The notes: generated by a model not told the origin, from the letters alone. A stretch of DNA of 40,388 nt from Bacteroidales bacterium (GCA_014800785.1 JAAVFK010000018.1:314161-354548), one strand, 5' to 3'. Shown: positions 27,291 through 37,078, counted from the first letter of the stretch. Made by a program: numbers and translations.

Positions 27291-28301
27291 TCAAAATTGA
27301 TCGTTATTTTCAGAGGCAAGTTGACGCAGTTCTTCCGGAGTGATGTTGAGGATGGAGGCTATCTGGGAGTCGGTAAGCTCGAGTTTCTTCATGTTTGCAA
27401 TTGACTCTTTAAGCATCATGCGCCGTCCCTTCCTTATACCTTCTGACAGACCTTCGGCACGACCTTCGGCACGACCCTCTGCGCGGCCTTGTACACGACC
27501 CTCTGCGCGGCCTTCGGCGAGACCTTCCTCGCGGGCTTCCTTCTTGGCGTAGGCCATCTGATTATGGCGGTCGCGGGCGTATTTGAGTTCGCGTTCGTAA
27601 GTCAGCAGGTCATCGTTCGAGAGATTCGCTACCGAGGCGATTCTTCCGAGTTTCTGGAATATCGGGCTGTTGAAGGGCATCGTATCCATATTCTGTAAAT
27701 TTTTAATGCAGTAAATCCATCTTTCCATATCGTCTTTGCATTCTTCCGCCCGCTCGCGCATCAACGGAAGCTTTATAAAGTATAGACGCACAGCGTCGTT
27801 CAGAAGTTCATGGGTCTTCGTGTTCATTAGCATGTGGAGCTCTACCATCTCGTCGTCTTTCCTTTCCGCTTTCCTGAATAGGAAGTTCATAAAGAAGATG
27901 CCGACCACAGGCACGAGATGAAAATCATAGTCGCTCCCCTTTTCTCCCTGACGGGCCACCGCATTCGAGACATAGTAGACGGCTCGCTCGTCGAAAAACT
28001 CCTGGCGAGTACGTTGCATCTCGATGATGAAGTGGCGCGATGACTTATGATTCTTCTCTGTTTCGTCACATTTTGCGTGACAATATATGTCATATATCAG
28101 CCCACGGCTTTCACGGGTCATACCCTTATATTCAGAATTGTCATAAACGACATCATCGACTATGATTTCTCCATTGAACAGGGCATTCAGAAAATCGATC
28201 AGGAACTGCCGGTTCGACTCCTCGCCAAATATGCGTTTGAAGCCGAAATCGGTCATCAGATCGATATACGTACCTATTTCAAATGGTCTGTCCACTTCCA
28301 T
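27291..28301 (-). CDS. Rpn family recombination-promoting nuclease / PD-(D/E)XK nuclease family transposase-like protein
   Basis: IDLMTDFGFKRIFGEESNRQFLIDFLNALF, RGLIYDIYCHAKCDE, FIIEMQRTRQEFFDERAVYYVSNAVARQ; C-terminal EGLAEGRAEGRVQGRAEGRAEGRAEGLSEG repeats. Confidence 0.92.
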   Translation of the reverse strand: MEVDRPFEIGTYIDLMTDFGFKRIFGEESNRQFLIDFLNALFNGEIIVDDVVYDNSEYKGMTRESRGLIYDIYCHAKCDETEKNHKSSRHFIIEMQRTRQEFFDERAVYYVSNAVARQGEKGSDYDFHLVPVVGIFFMNFLFRKAERKDDEMVELHMLMNTKTHELLNDAVRLYFIKLPLMRERAEECKDDMERWIYCIKNLQNMDTMPFNSPIFQKLGRIASVANLSNDDLLTYERELKYARDRHNQMAYAKKEAREEGLAEGRAEGRVQGRAEGRAEGRAEGLSEGIRKGRRMMLKESIANMKKLELTDSQIASILNITPEELRQLASENNDQF

Positions 28302-28317
28302 ATTGCGTTATTTTCCA

Positions 28318-28348
28318 CAAAGATATATAATCTTTTCTTTATATACAA
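28318..28348 (-). promoter_or_regulatory. Bacteroidales promoter for the Rpn-like gene
   Basis: On minus strand TTG-N20-TATCTTTG. Confidence 0.6.
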
Positions 28349-28534
28349 GTAAATCAGATGTAACTATCTGAATTGAAGTCATGGGGGGAGCGTGCTGAGT
28401 TGCCCTACATCCGCATATTGAAGTCAACATTGTTCGCCGGATTATAGTTACAGCCGGGGGGAGCGCCGGGGCTCGGGGGGATGGGGTTGCCATGGAGAGG
28501 ATTGACGGTGGGAGAGGGTTGACGACGAGGGTGG

Positions 28535-29158
28535 TTAGAGGGTGCCTTGTTCGATTAGGGTGGCTACGCGGTCGATGATCGCGTCTTCTTCGTTTTTGTC
28601 GGGGTGGAAGCCTGATTTCATGTTCATGCCGAAGAATTTGCCGAAGGTCTGCCAGAAGCCGGCCCGGAAGGTGCCCAAAAAGGCTTTGACTATCGAAAAG
28701 GAGGATTGGTCCGTCTCGCGATTGATGAGCTTCAGCAGTATCTTGCCCTGATTCTTCGTCATCGTCTTGATCGTGGGCTTGTATTGGTTGAAGATGTCTT
28801 TCTCCAGCTGTTTGAGATGGCGCTCACGCGCCTTGGGATCGGGGATGGTCTGTATATATTCGTAGGTCTCGCAGAGAGTCGTGAAGGCAAGCTTCGCGAG
28901 CGGGAGGGTCTTGCGGACGTCGCGGACGGTGCGCCAGTAGAATTCCTCCTGCTTCTTGTTCTTGAACTTCATGGGAGGATATATGGTGACGTCGCGGATG
29001 ATGGTCATCCGGCACGTGTCGCCATACTCGTCGACAAAGCGGTAGAAGCCCGTGTAGGCCTTCACCTTCAGCCGGGGCTCGTCAGGAGCCTGGCCGAAAG
29101 CGGTCATCGCGGTTGCCGCGAACAGCAACGCAAGTATTATGGCCTTCAGGATTCTCAT
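28535..29158 (-). CDS. DUF4294 domain-containing exported protein
   Basis: Signal peptide (AIILALLFAATAMTAFGQ); YEYIQTIPDPKARERHLKQLEKDIFNQYKPTIKTMTKNQGKILLKLINRETDQSSFSIVKAFLGTFRAGFWQTFGKFFG. Confidence 0.85.
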   Translation of the reverse strand: MRILKAIILALLFAATAMTAFGQAPDEPRLKVKAYTGFYRFVDEYGDTCRMTIIRDVTIYPPMKFKNKKQEEFYWRTVRDVRKTLPLAKLAFTTLCETYEYIQTIPDPKARERHLKQLEKDIFNQYKPTIKTMTKNQGKILLKLINRETDQSSFSIVKAFLGTFRAGFWQTFGKFFGMNMKSGFHPDKNEEDAIIDRVATLIEQGTL

Positions 29159-29165
29159 TTCAATA

Positions 29166-29258
29166 GTGATTCAGATAACGATTGGCCCCTCGGAGGGTGA
29201 TTCAGATAATGATTGACTCTGCTGAGAGTAATTCCGATATCGATTGACTCCACTGAGG
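29166..29258. repeat. Three tandem copies of a 31-bp unit
   Basis: Units start 29166, 29197, 29228: GTGATTCAGATAACGATTGGCCCCTCGGAGG / GTGATTCAGATAATGATTGACTCTGCTGAGA / GTAATTCCGATATCGATTGACTCCACTGAGG. Confidence 0.9.
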
Positions 29259-29265
29259 CATCTCT

Positions 29266-29301
29266 GTGCAGTATACCTCAACAGTGCAGTATATCTCAAC
29301 G
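29266..29301. repeat. Two tandem copies of an 18-bp unit, GTGCAGTATAYCTCAACR
   Basis: 29266-29283 and 29284-29301 differ at two positions; followed by AACGTT at 29298-29303 and 29306-29311. Confidence 0.85.
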
Positions 29302-29310
29302 TTAAAACGT

Positions 29311-29829
29311 TCAGACAAGGGCGAAAATTGCGTCACGGCCATATCGGGCCACCAAAACCAAGTATGGGGCCGCCGGGTCGGCATCGCGCAGGATCCGATG
29401 TGCGACGGCTGCGGTTCGACCCGGATTCAGCGTCGCCATCTCGCGGAGTTCGGGTAGCAGCGTCTCATAATCGAGAAAGGTCTTCAGAGCCGCGTCCAGC
29501 GCTTCGTTAAGCTCTTCCAAGCTTCCTGATGCTTCGGCTATCAGGGGCGCCACAGAGGGCTCCAGATGACGCCAGAATGGCGTGCGACCCAACTGTGCCT
29601 CAAGCGCTCCGAGATGTGTATGCTGCCATCGGCCATGTTGCGAGATCTCGAGCTCCCGGGCCGACAGGCGTCCCGACATGAATCGCTTGAGCGTCCCGGA
29701 GCCTCCGGCGACCGGAACGGTCAGCATAAGGTCCGGAGCGAGCTGCGCACGATTCGGAACGACGGCCGGCAGGGATTGCCCGCCGACCGCCGCACGATAG
29801 TATTCGAGTGAGGCAAGGTACGGAATCAT
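29311..29829 (-). CDS. WbqC-like family protein
   Basis: LTVPVAGGSGTLKRFM...LEISQHGRWQHTHLGALEAQLGRTPFWRHLEPSVAPLI; adjacent to lepB, a common Bacteroidales arrangement. Confidence 0.72.
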   Translation of the reverse strand: MIPYLASLEYYRAAVGGQSLPAVVPNRAQLAPDLMLTVPVAGGSGTLKRFMSGRLSARELEISQHGRWQHTHLGALEAQLGRTPFWRHLEPSVAPLIAEASGSLEELNEALDAALKTFLDYETLLPELREMATLNPGRTAAVAHRILRDADPAAPYLVLVARYGRDAIFALV

Positions 29830-31271
29830 TTCTTCCAGAGATCCTTGTCCGGATTGGCGTTCTTGAGGATACGCTCCGTTCTGATATTGCGGAACATCGG
29901 ACGATCCTCGTCAAAGGATATGAGCACGAACATCGGTGAGCCCACGATATGATCTTCGGGCACGAGTCCCCAGTAGCGGGAGTCGAGCGAGCGGTCGCGG
30001 TTGTCGCCCATCATCCAGTAGTAGTCCATCTTGAACGTATAGTATTCCGTCGGCTCTCCGTTAATCAGAATCTTGCCGTCGACCACTTCGAGCGTATTCC
30101 CCTCGTAAGTGCGGATCACACGTTCATAGAGCGGCAGATTATTGAGGGTCAGATGAAGTGTCTTTCCACGCTGAGGAATCCAGAATTCACCCATGTCGGG
30201 ACGTGTCCAGCCTGTGTCGGCTCCGAGAGGCCACACGCCGCCGAGGTCATAGAATCCGCTTTCGGTCTCGCGGATGATCGGTCCGCTGACCTCAGGCCAG
30301 CTCTTGACCGTGGCCAGTGCATCCTTGGTCAAGGGTACATTATAGAACATATGACCGTCGCCGTCGAGCGTGATCGGAGCGAAACCATGATCCTCACGTC
30401 GTACGCTGACGCTCTCCCATTTCTCGTCGGCTATACGGCCCGAGACGGGGATGATATAGTTGAACTGGACATTGGTCGGCTCTGCTATCGGCTGGCCGTC
30501 GATATATATGATGTCGTTTTTGATCTGCAGACGCTCGCCGGGAAGACCGATGGCGCGTTTGACATAGTTCTCGCGACGGTCAACAGGGCGCACAAGCAAT
30601 TTGCCGAACTTCTCGGGATTCTGTTCGATGAAGGCTTTCGGGTCGTCAATTCCGTTCTTGCGCAGCTCGTGGCAGATGGTGTAGTAGTCAGGATTGGAGA
30701 TCTTCTCCGGCACCGTGTCGCCCGTCGGGAAGTTGAAGACCACGATGTCGCCGCGCTCGATGGAGCGGAGTCCGGGAAGACGGTGATAAGCGAGCTGGGG
30801 ATTGTCTATGTAGCTCTTGGTGTTGAGCATGGGGAGGGTGTGCTGCGCGAGAGGGAAATGGAGCGGCGTCTGGGGCACACGCGGACCGTAGAGGGTCTTG
30901 TTCACCCACAGATAGTCACCCACGAGCAGAGACTTCTCGAGCGACGACGAGGGAATCTTGTAGTTCTGGCCGATGAAGGCGAAGATGATGTAGACGAGCA
31001 CAAGGGCATAGATGATCGCGTCAAGCCACGACAATAGTGTCCGCGTCGGCCCTTTCGTCTTTTTCCACCATGTCCAGGGGATATAGGAGGTGATGTAGAC
31101 GTCGAGCAAAAGCAGCCATATCAGGGAGAGCCAGGGATTACCCATCCATATGACCCAAAGAAAGAAGAGGACCGAGACTATACAGAAGCGGACCCAGCGC
31201 GTCGCACGCGTTTCGCGTATCCGACGTCTGAAGTCGGCGAGAAATGATTTTTCAGTCTTGTTTTCGTTCAT
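29826..31271 (-). CDS. lepB: Signal peptidase I
   Basis: IPSSSLEKSLLVGDYLWVNKTLYGPRVP, RPVDRRENYVKRAIGLPGERLQIKNDIIYIDGQPI, YYWMMGDNRDRSLDSRYWGLVPEDHIVGSP. Confidence 0.96.
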   Translation of the reverse strand: MNENKTEKSFLADFRRRIRETRATRWVRFCIVSVLFFLWVIWMGNPWLSLIWLLLLDVYITSYIPWTWWKKTKGPTRTLLSWLDAIIYALVLVYIIFAFIGQNYKIPSSSLEKSLLVGDYLWVNKTLYGPRVPQTPLHFPLAQHTLPMLNTKSYIDNPQLAYHRLPGLRSIERGDIVVFNFPTGDTVPEKISNPDYYTICHELRKNGIDDPKAFIEQNPEKFGKLLVRPVDRRENYVKRAIGLPGERLQIKNDIIYIDGQPIAEPTNVQFNYIIPVSGRIADEKWESVSVRREDHGFAPITLDGDGHMFYNVPLTKDALATVKSWPEVSGPIIRETESGFYDLGGVWPLGADTGWTRPDMGEFWIPQRGKTLHLTLNNLPLYERVIRTYEGNTLEVVDGKILINGEPTEYYTFKMDYYWMMGDNRDRSLDSRYWGLVPEDHIVGSPMFVLISFDEDRPMFRNIRTERILKNANPDKDLWKK

Positions 31272-31317
31272 GATTTCAGGTGGAATTTTTTAGACAATAG
31301 GTCTCTGAGTTTTTAGA

Positions 31318-31382
31318 CCAAAGTACCATAGAACCATAGAGCCTATCATACCATAGTTCCATAGGGGCCATTGGGCCATATC
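31318..31382. repeat. Intergenic CCATA/TATGG-rich repeat, second copy of the family seen at 211-430 (opposite orientation)
   Basis: accaaagtaccatagaaccatagagcctatcataccatagttccataggggccattgggccatatcc; reverse complement carries ATATGGCCC..CTATGG..CTATGGTTCTATGG. Confidence 0.8.
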
Positions 31383-31392
31383 CTTTTGGGAA

Positions 31393-31965
31393 TCAATAGA
31401 GCTGGAGTCGGTGGAGCTCGTCGGCCACTTCGAGGGCGCTCATGCGGCGCAGACGACCGAGTGTCCCCGCGAATTCAGTGACGCGCGGTGTCAGACGCGG
31501 ATTGCTGAAGATACGGTGACAGTCTCGCATCGTGATGTTGAAGAGCTGTCCGACCTCGTCGGCTTCGAGCGAACAGCTTTCGGCTCCCTCCTCGGTCATA
31601 GTGTCGCGGACATATCCGAGCACCTCGGGAGGAACCTGCTGGGAGAGGCGCACATAGTAGCGCGACATCACATTGGCCATCACCATCATAGACGTCACCT
31701 TGAAGTTCTGGACCGAACGGTGCCACACGGCCTTGGGCGACACAGAGGGAGAATTGGAGAAGTAGAAGGCGTGGGAGAAGCTGACCATCGGTCCGTCGGC
31801 ATCGAGGTTGAGCTCGGCTACCCAGTTGAGGGCATCCATAGCCGCAAGGGCTATACCCATCCCCGCCAGTCCATAGGCGCGGTCGTCTTCGTTTTCATAT
31901 TGGAGCCGAGCGTTACGGGCAGGCTCCACGTTCTTTATATTCTTCTTTGTATTCTTGCTTGACAT
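31393..31965 (-). CDS. Conserved Bacteroidales protein of unknown function
   Basis: 190-aa ORF with consistent coding composition between lepB and the barrel protein. Confidence 0.7.
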   Translation of the reverse strand: MSSKNTKKNIKNVEPARNARLQYENEDDRAYGLAGMGIALAAMDALNWVAELNLDADGPMVSFSHAFYFSNSPSVSPKAVWHRSVQNFKVTSMMVMANVMSRYYVRLSQQVPPEVLGYVRDTMTEEGAESCSLEADEVGQLFNITMRDCHRIFSNPRLTPRVTEFAGTLGRLRRMSALEVADELHRLQLY

Positions 31966-32016
31966 ACTTTCAATAGAATTCGGGATCCGCCGGGAGGGCG
32001 GACCGCGTGTTCTTCA

Positions 32017-33888
32017 TTAAAACAAAAACTGCAGGCCTCCGGTTGCGCCGAACCCTTCGGAAATGAATCCGGGGGCGAGCTGGGTCTTGCGGTCAAGGAT
32101 ATTGGTCAGTCTCACTCCGACCGAAAGGCGCGGTGTGAACTCGTATGAGATACCGGCCGAGAGGTCGCTCAGATTGCCCGGACGCATCGTGCCGGCGATT
32201 CCGTAGTCATCGAACATCGGACCCCGGAGAGTGAAGTTGCGCTTTGCGCGCAGTTCCCAGTCCACATCGATCCGAAGCGAGCGCCAGGGGCGCGAGGTCA
32301 GAGCGACGGCGACGGTCCACTCCGGGCGGTCATAGCCGTTGAACCATCCGGTCGATTCCGTCTGTGGTTGCCAGGTAGCCTCGACTCCGGCCTCAAGATA
32401 ACGCCACGCCTTCCACTCGGCCGCAAGGCGCGCGGAGAAGCCGTGGAGACTGTAGTAGGCCGAAGCGTAGGGAACACCTACCGTCGCATTGTCGTTCGCT
32501 CTTACCGAACGGTCGGCGAGGATAGCCGTCCAGAGTCCGCCGGCATATATAGAGCGGGTCGATTTCCAGCGGCCCTCCAGTTCAGCCGAGAATCCGGCGC
32601 CCGGGGCCAGTATGACTCCCAGTCTTAGATCGGCCGGAGTGTAGGCCGGCAGCGAACCGGTCATCACCGGAGCTGCGTAGGGGTCAGCGTCGGCAAGCGC
32701 GGAGAGCGTCTGCTCCTCGACACCGCCCGTTGCGGTGAAACGGGCCCCTATGGTTCCGTTGCTCAGAGAGAAGGAGCAGTCAGGGGCGAAGTGAAGGAAG
32801 CCGAAGCGTTCGGCTCCGTCACCACCGACAGCCTCATAGGGCTCGTCGAGGAAAATATATTCGGCGAAAGGTCCGCGGTGGTTGAACGAGAAGTCAATCC
32901 GCGCACCGATACGCGCTTCCCAACGCAGCGCACCACCTCTCCCCTCTTCGAATGGCCGGGTGATGTTCCAGGCGGGTGTGAGGGTGATCAGGCCGTTTGT
33001 CGAGGGACGGACATCACCGGCGTATGTGTTGAGCGCGGCAGCCAGTCCGAGTCCCCAGTCGCTCGACGTCGAACCGAGGCCGACGTCACCGTCTATTCCA
33101 CCGTCGAGGCGCACCGATGTCTCGCGCGTCGGTGTCAGTGTGGAGAATGGCACGGCGCGATAGGCGAACATACGCATCGCGGCGCCGGCGTTCCAGCGGA
33201 AGGAGGCGGAGCGGTCAGACTGCCAGCCGATCCTCAGCGACGCGTCGTTCACGGTCTGGGTCGGCGAGTGCGGATCCTCGGTCGGCTCCGGCTGAGGGAA
33301 TGGGGCCGGTTCGGCTTTTAGCAGGTCATAGTTGAACCATCCGAGATGATACTGCAGCGAGGCACTGAGTGTGCCCCGATCGTCGAAACGGGAGGTCAGA
33401 TCGGCACCGAGGGTACCTTCGAGGCGCCGACGACGAGACCAGGCGTTCTCCGGCTTATAGAGTGCGGTCGAAATTCCGTCGAAACGGATGTCGAGCCGCG
33501 TGTTGTCGCGGTTGAGGGCTCGCACGCCGGCCAGCAGACGGCCGTCGAGCCACGACCCGAGCGTTAGGTCGACATATCCGTGTTCCGGCCGCTGAAGGCC
33601 TGAGGCACGCCAGACTGTCGGAGGCATCGCCATCAACGAGGGAGCGAAGTCAACCGGTTCGCCGGTCAGCGCCGCCTCGGTAGGAGCGCTTCCGAATTTC
33701 ATCTCCAGCGGGCTCAGCGGCGAACGCAGACGCTCGGTGCGGATCACTTCAGGGAGATAGCGGCCGTCGACCGCCACGTGTTCGTTCAGTCGTTCCTGCG
33801 CACCGGCGGCGGTGACAGTTCCCAGCATCATGGCCGGGAGTATGATATGGCTTATGGCCGCAACGGCCGTTTTACGGTTTCGCATCAT
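32017..33888 (-). CDS. TonB-dependent receptor-like outer-membrane beta-barrel protein
   Basis: Signal peptide; alternating aromatic beta-strand pattern; C-terminus RLSVGVRLTNILDRKTQLAPGFISEGFGATGGLQFLF with terminal F. Confidence 0.8.
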   Translation of the reverse strand: MMRNRKTAVAAISHIILPAMMLGTVTAAGAQERLNEHVAVDGRYLPEVIRTERLRSPLSPLEMKFGSAPTEAALTGEPVDFAPSLMAMPPTVWRASGLQRPEHGYVDLTLGSWLDGRLLAGVRALNRDNTRLDIRFDGISTALYKPENAWSRRRRLEGTLGADLTSRFDDRGTLSASLQYHLGWFNYDLLKAEPAPFPQPEPTEDPHSPTQTVNDASLRIGWQSDRSASFRWNAGAAMRMFAYRAVPFSTLTPTRETSVRLDGGIDGDVGLGSTSSDWGLGLAAALNTYAGDVRPSTNGLITLTPAWNITRPFEEGRGGALRWEARIGARIDFSFNHRGPFAEYIFLDEPYEAVGGDGAERFGFLHFAPDCSFSLSNGTIGARFTATGGVEEQTLSALADADPYAAPVMTGSLPAYTPADLRLGVILAPGAGFSAELEGRWKSTRSIYAGGLWTAILADRSVRANDNATVGVPYASAYYSLHGFSARLAAEWKAWRYLEAGVEATWQPQTESTGWFNGYDRPEWTVAVALTSRPWRSLRIDVDWELRAKRNFTLRGPMFDDYGIAGTMRPGNLSDLSAGISYEFTPRLSVGVRLTNILDRKTQLAPGFISEGFGATGGLQFLF

Positions 33889-36860
33889 TTTCTTTTACGG
33901 CTTTTGCGGTTGGTTGATGTTGTTGTCTGCGACCCCTCCCCTTTATATCGGTTCAGTCTATCGCTGATTCCGGACTTTATATCAGCCTCCGAGCCGGGAT
34001 AATTGTCGCGCAGGGATATGACATACTCGCGGGCGAGCCAGTCCTTACCCTCAGAGTGATAAAGATCGGCCAACGTGAGGAAGCCGCGGGCGAGCCAGTA
34101 TTGCTGTGGGGTTCCGGAGGCCGTGAAGTCCTCGAGAAGCTCGAGTGCTTCCTTGTTGCGTCCGGCCTTGAGCAGGCGTTCGGCGAGCTCGACATTGGCC
34201 TGGGCGCCGACAGGGCTGTCCGGGTTGGAGGCCAACCGGCGCAGGACTTCGAGGCCCTTCTTCTGCTGACGAGAGGAATCTGCCATCTCGACAGCTTCGA
34301 ACAACTCGGAGTATTCGTTCAGATCCTCTTTGAGAAGACGGGCATCTTCCGCTTCGGCGGAGGCGGGGTAGTCGGTGAGAATACGGTCAGCCGCAGCGAG
34401 TGCCTCGCGGCTTCTGCCGGCATCGAACGAGGCATTGGCAATCCAGAGGAGGGCCGACGGGACGTGCTGTCCGCCGGGGTATCGGGCCACATAGGTCTCA
34501 AGGGCCGTGATGTCGGTCGGGTCGGCGACGTATGCGCGTTCGGCGGCACGGAAAGTGATCTCCTCCATCTCGGAGGCCTTTATCTTCGGGGCACCTTGGA
34601 CAGAGGCGAGGAACGAGGCATAGGCATCGAGCTCACCGAGCGAGGCGTAATGGTCACGCAGGACTTTGTCGGCAGCTACTGCCTCGTCGCTCGAAGGCCA
34701 GCGCTCGATCACGTCGCGGTATTTCGCTACAGCCGCGACGCGGTCACCGAGGTCCTGTGTGAGATCGGCCGATTTCAAGGCTCCTCCGCGCGAGAAGGTC
34801 GAGCCGGGATACTGACGGAGAAGGTCGTCGAGGACAATCACCGCGTCGCGCTGCTTACCCTGCGCCTCAAGCGAAGAGGCGAGTTTCGACATCGCTTCGG
34901 GACGCGCCGGCGAGTCGGGAGAGTTCTCTATGAAGTCGCGGAGCATAGCCGTCTCGGCAGGCCGGTCACCCTGAAGACCGGCGAGCAAAGCGAGGCGCAA
35001 CGTCGCGTAATCACCTTCGTCAGAGTCGAGGTCGCGAACCTCACGGTATGTCTCGGCTGCACCGGAAAGATTGCCCGAATAGTATTGGCAGTCGGCGAGG
35101 CGCAGACGGGCATCATTAGTCAGCTCGCGCGACGCCTTCCCCATTCTGAGGACTTCCGCGAAGTCGCGGGCGGCATCGGCATATCTCTCGCGCCTCATAT
35201 TCGAGTATCCGCGCTGATAGAGCGCGGCGGCGCGACGTTCGCCGGTGATGTCCGATTTCGAAGCGAGAGCCTTGTCAAACGAGCGCACTGAGCCTGCATA
35301 GTCCCCGGCTCCGTAGAGGGCATCGCCGAGCCATAGCGAGGATTCGGCCGTCACCTTGCGGTCGGCGCCTATGGAAACGGCTTCGCGCAACGCCTCGACA
35401 GCCTCCTTGTGGCGTCCCGCCCTTTCAAGGCGCGTACCCTTGGCATACAGCAGTTTCTGAAGTTCAGCGGTCACGCCGGCGTCAGGGTGCTTGATGGCAC
35501 GCAGGATCTGCAGAGCATTGTCATAGTCGCTCTGGGCGGCATAAGCCTGATAGAGTCCGCGGCGGACATTGTCGGCATAGCGCGACTCGGGCCACTCGTC
35601 GAGGAAATCCTCATACATTGCGGTCGTGCTCTGGAATGGGGAGCGGCCGCCGTGAGTGACAGCGGCTATGCAGTTGTAGGCGGCTCGTTCGGCGGTATCG
35701 CCGTCGTAGGCCATCCGAGAAGCCTTTCGGAAGTCAATGACGGCCTCGTCATATCGGCCACGGGTCATCGCGATCTCGCCGAGATGATACCAGGCTCCCT
35801 GGCCTGTCATATCCTGAAGATCGGTCAGCGATGTGAAATGTTTGGCAGCCAACTCCGTGTCACCGGCATCATATTCACAGACACCGAGAGCGTAGACGGC
35901 GTCCGAGGCGGGGGTATATCCGTTCCGCTCGGCGTGATCCACATAGCTGTCGAGAAGACCCCGGGCCGAGGCAGTGTCACCTTTCTTGAAGTAGCTGAGA
36001 CCTACGACACGGTTGAGTTCGGGGACAAGCTGTTCGACGCGATTTTTTCGCATCAGGGAGCGACCGTGGTTGATCACCTCGTCATACCGTCCGTTGCGGT
36101 AGAGGATCTGCACCATATAATATTGCGGTGCCATCCCTTCGGCGTCGGCGCTTGTGTCGGCCAGTTCTTGGGCTACCTTCTCAAATCCGCGGTAGGCCTT
36201 GTCATAGTCGCGGTTGAGATAAGCGTAATAGGCTTTATAATAACGAGCGGGCAATTCATATCCGGGCGTGTCGGAAAGACGGTCGAGAAGGTCAGCAGTG
36301 GTTGGGTCGGCCAGACCGTTCATCAGCCGGGAGACAACCAGACGATATGTGAAGAGGTCGCGGTCACGCGTGCTGAGAGTTGCTTTGGCCGGATCGATTT
36401 CGGAATACCACCGGAGAGCTGCAGCGTAATCGCCGTCGAGGAAACAGCAGTCGCCGACCATCATCACGACCGTGGCGTATGCGGGCGAAGCGGGATGACA
36501 GCGCGCATAGTCTTCGAGGGCAGCGCGTGCACCTGGCGCACCGGTCATGAAAAGGGCCCGCGCTCTGTAGTATCCACACTCGGGGTTGTCGAAGAGACGT
36601 GCGTTCGCCGGAGTCCTTGTGTCAAGACGGTCGAAATAGTCGATGACGCCCTGCCAGTTGCCGGCCTCGGCCAGTTGTGTTAGGGCGCGCGGAGCGGCCG
36701 CATGACGACCGAATTCTTCATGACCCGGTCCGACGGGGACCTGAGCCATGCCGACCGACGTCCCGACCGCCAGCAGAAGCCCGGTAAAAAAAGGAAGCAG
36801 GGGACGTCGACGGCCGCCGACACGAAATCGGAATTGTAGCTCGCGTAGATTCATGTTCAA
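33885..36860 (-). CDS. Tetratricopeptide-repeat protein (991 aa), exported
   Basis: Many TPR-like helices (e.g. AALRWYSEIDPAKATLS, YDEAVIDFRKASRMAYDGDTAERAAYNCI, YADAARDFAEVLRMG); overlaps the barrel gene by 4 bp. Confidence 0.9.
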   Translation of the reverse strand: MNMNLRELQFRFRVGGRRRPLLPFFTGLLLAVGTSVGMAQVPVGPGHEEFGRHAAAPRALTQLAEAGNWQGVIDYFDRLDTRTPANARLFDNPECGYYRARALFMTGAPGARAALEDYARCHPASPAYATVVMMVGDCCFLDGDYAAALRWYSEIDPAKATLSTRDRDLFTYRLVVSRLMNGLADPTTADLLDRLSDTPGYELPARYYKAYYAYLNRDYDKAYRGFEKVAQELADTSADAEGMAPQYYMVQILYRNGRYDEVINHGRSLMRKNRVEQLVPELNRVVGLSYFKKGDTASARGLLDSYVDHAERNGYTPASDAVYALGVCEYDAGDTELAAKHFTSLTDLQDMTGQGAWYHLGEIAMTRGRYDEAVIDFRKASRMAYDGDTAERAAYNCIAAVTHGGRSPFQSTTAMYEDFLDEWPESRYADNVRRGLYQAYAAQSDYDNALQILRAIKHPDAGVTAELQKLLYAKGTRLERAGRHKEAVEALREAVSIGADRKVTAESSLWLGDALYGAGDYAGSVRSFDKALASKSDITGERRAAALYQRGYSNMRRERYADAARDFAEVLRMGKASRELTNDARLRLADCQYYSGNLSGAAETYREVRDLDSDEGDYATLRLALLAGLQGDRPAETAMLRDFIENSPDSPARPEAMSKLASSLEAQGKQRDAVIVLDDLLRQYPGSTFSRGGALKSADLTQDLGDRVAAVAKYRDVIERWPSSDEAVAADKVLRDHYASLGELDAYASFLASVQGAPKIKASEMEEITFRAAERAYVADPTDITALETYVARYPGGQHVPSALLWIANASFDAGRSREALAAADRILTDYPASAEAEDARLLKEDLNEYSELFEAVEMADSSRQQKKGLEVLRRLASNPDSPVGAQANVELAERLLKAGRNKEALELLEDFTASGTPQQYWLARGFLTLADLYHSEGKDWLAREYVISLRDNYPGSEADIKSGISDRLNRYKGEGSQTTTSTNRKSRKRK

Positions 36861-36994
36861 TAACTTGTTCGCGCAAAAATACCAAAAAAAAGCACCACGG
36901 AGGCTACAGAATCCTTAAATAATTGTTAAAACGCACCAAAAAAGCGGGATTTGGTAAAAAAAATGAAGAAAATCATCAAATTTTCTCTTGATTG

Positions 36995-37026
36995 TTTGGT
37001 CATTTCAGAATTTCTGACTAATTTTG
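36995..37026 (+). promoter_or_regulatory. Bacteroidales promoter for the tRNA-Glu/rpsT transcription unit
   Basis: TTTG (36995-36998), 20 bp spacer, TAATTTTG (37019-37026). Confidence 0.72.
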
Positions 37027-37078
37027 CACCGCAAATTGCACGCGAGACCATCAGATCTTGAGTCAATTCGTGTAAGGC

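Noticed and set aside
27291-28301. Insertion sequence or transposon at the right end of the locus
   Set aside because: The Rpn protein is annotated transposase-like but I saw no terminal inverted repeats or target-site duplication, and it has its own promoter as a standalone gene.
29949-31037. 362-aa + strand ORF opposite lepB
   Set aside because: Antisense shadow; the minus strand shows signal peptidase I motifs.
34056-36683. Large + strand ORFs (411 and 424 aa) opposite the TPR gene
   Set aside because: Antisense shadows of a GC-rich minus-strand TPR gene with clear repeat periodicity.
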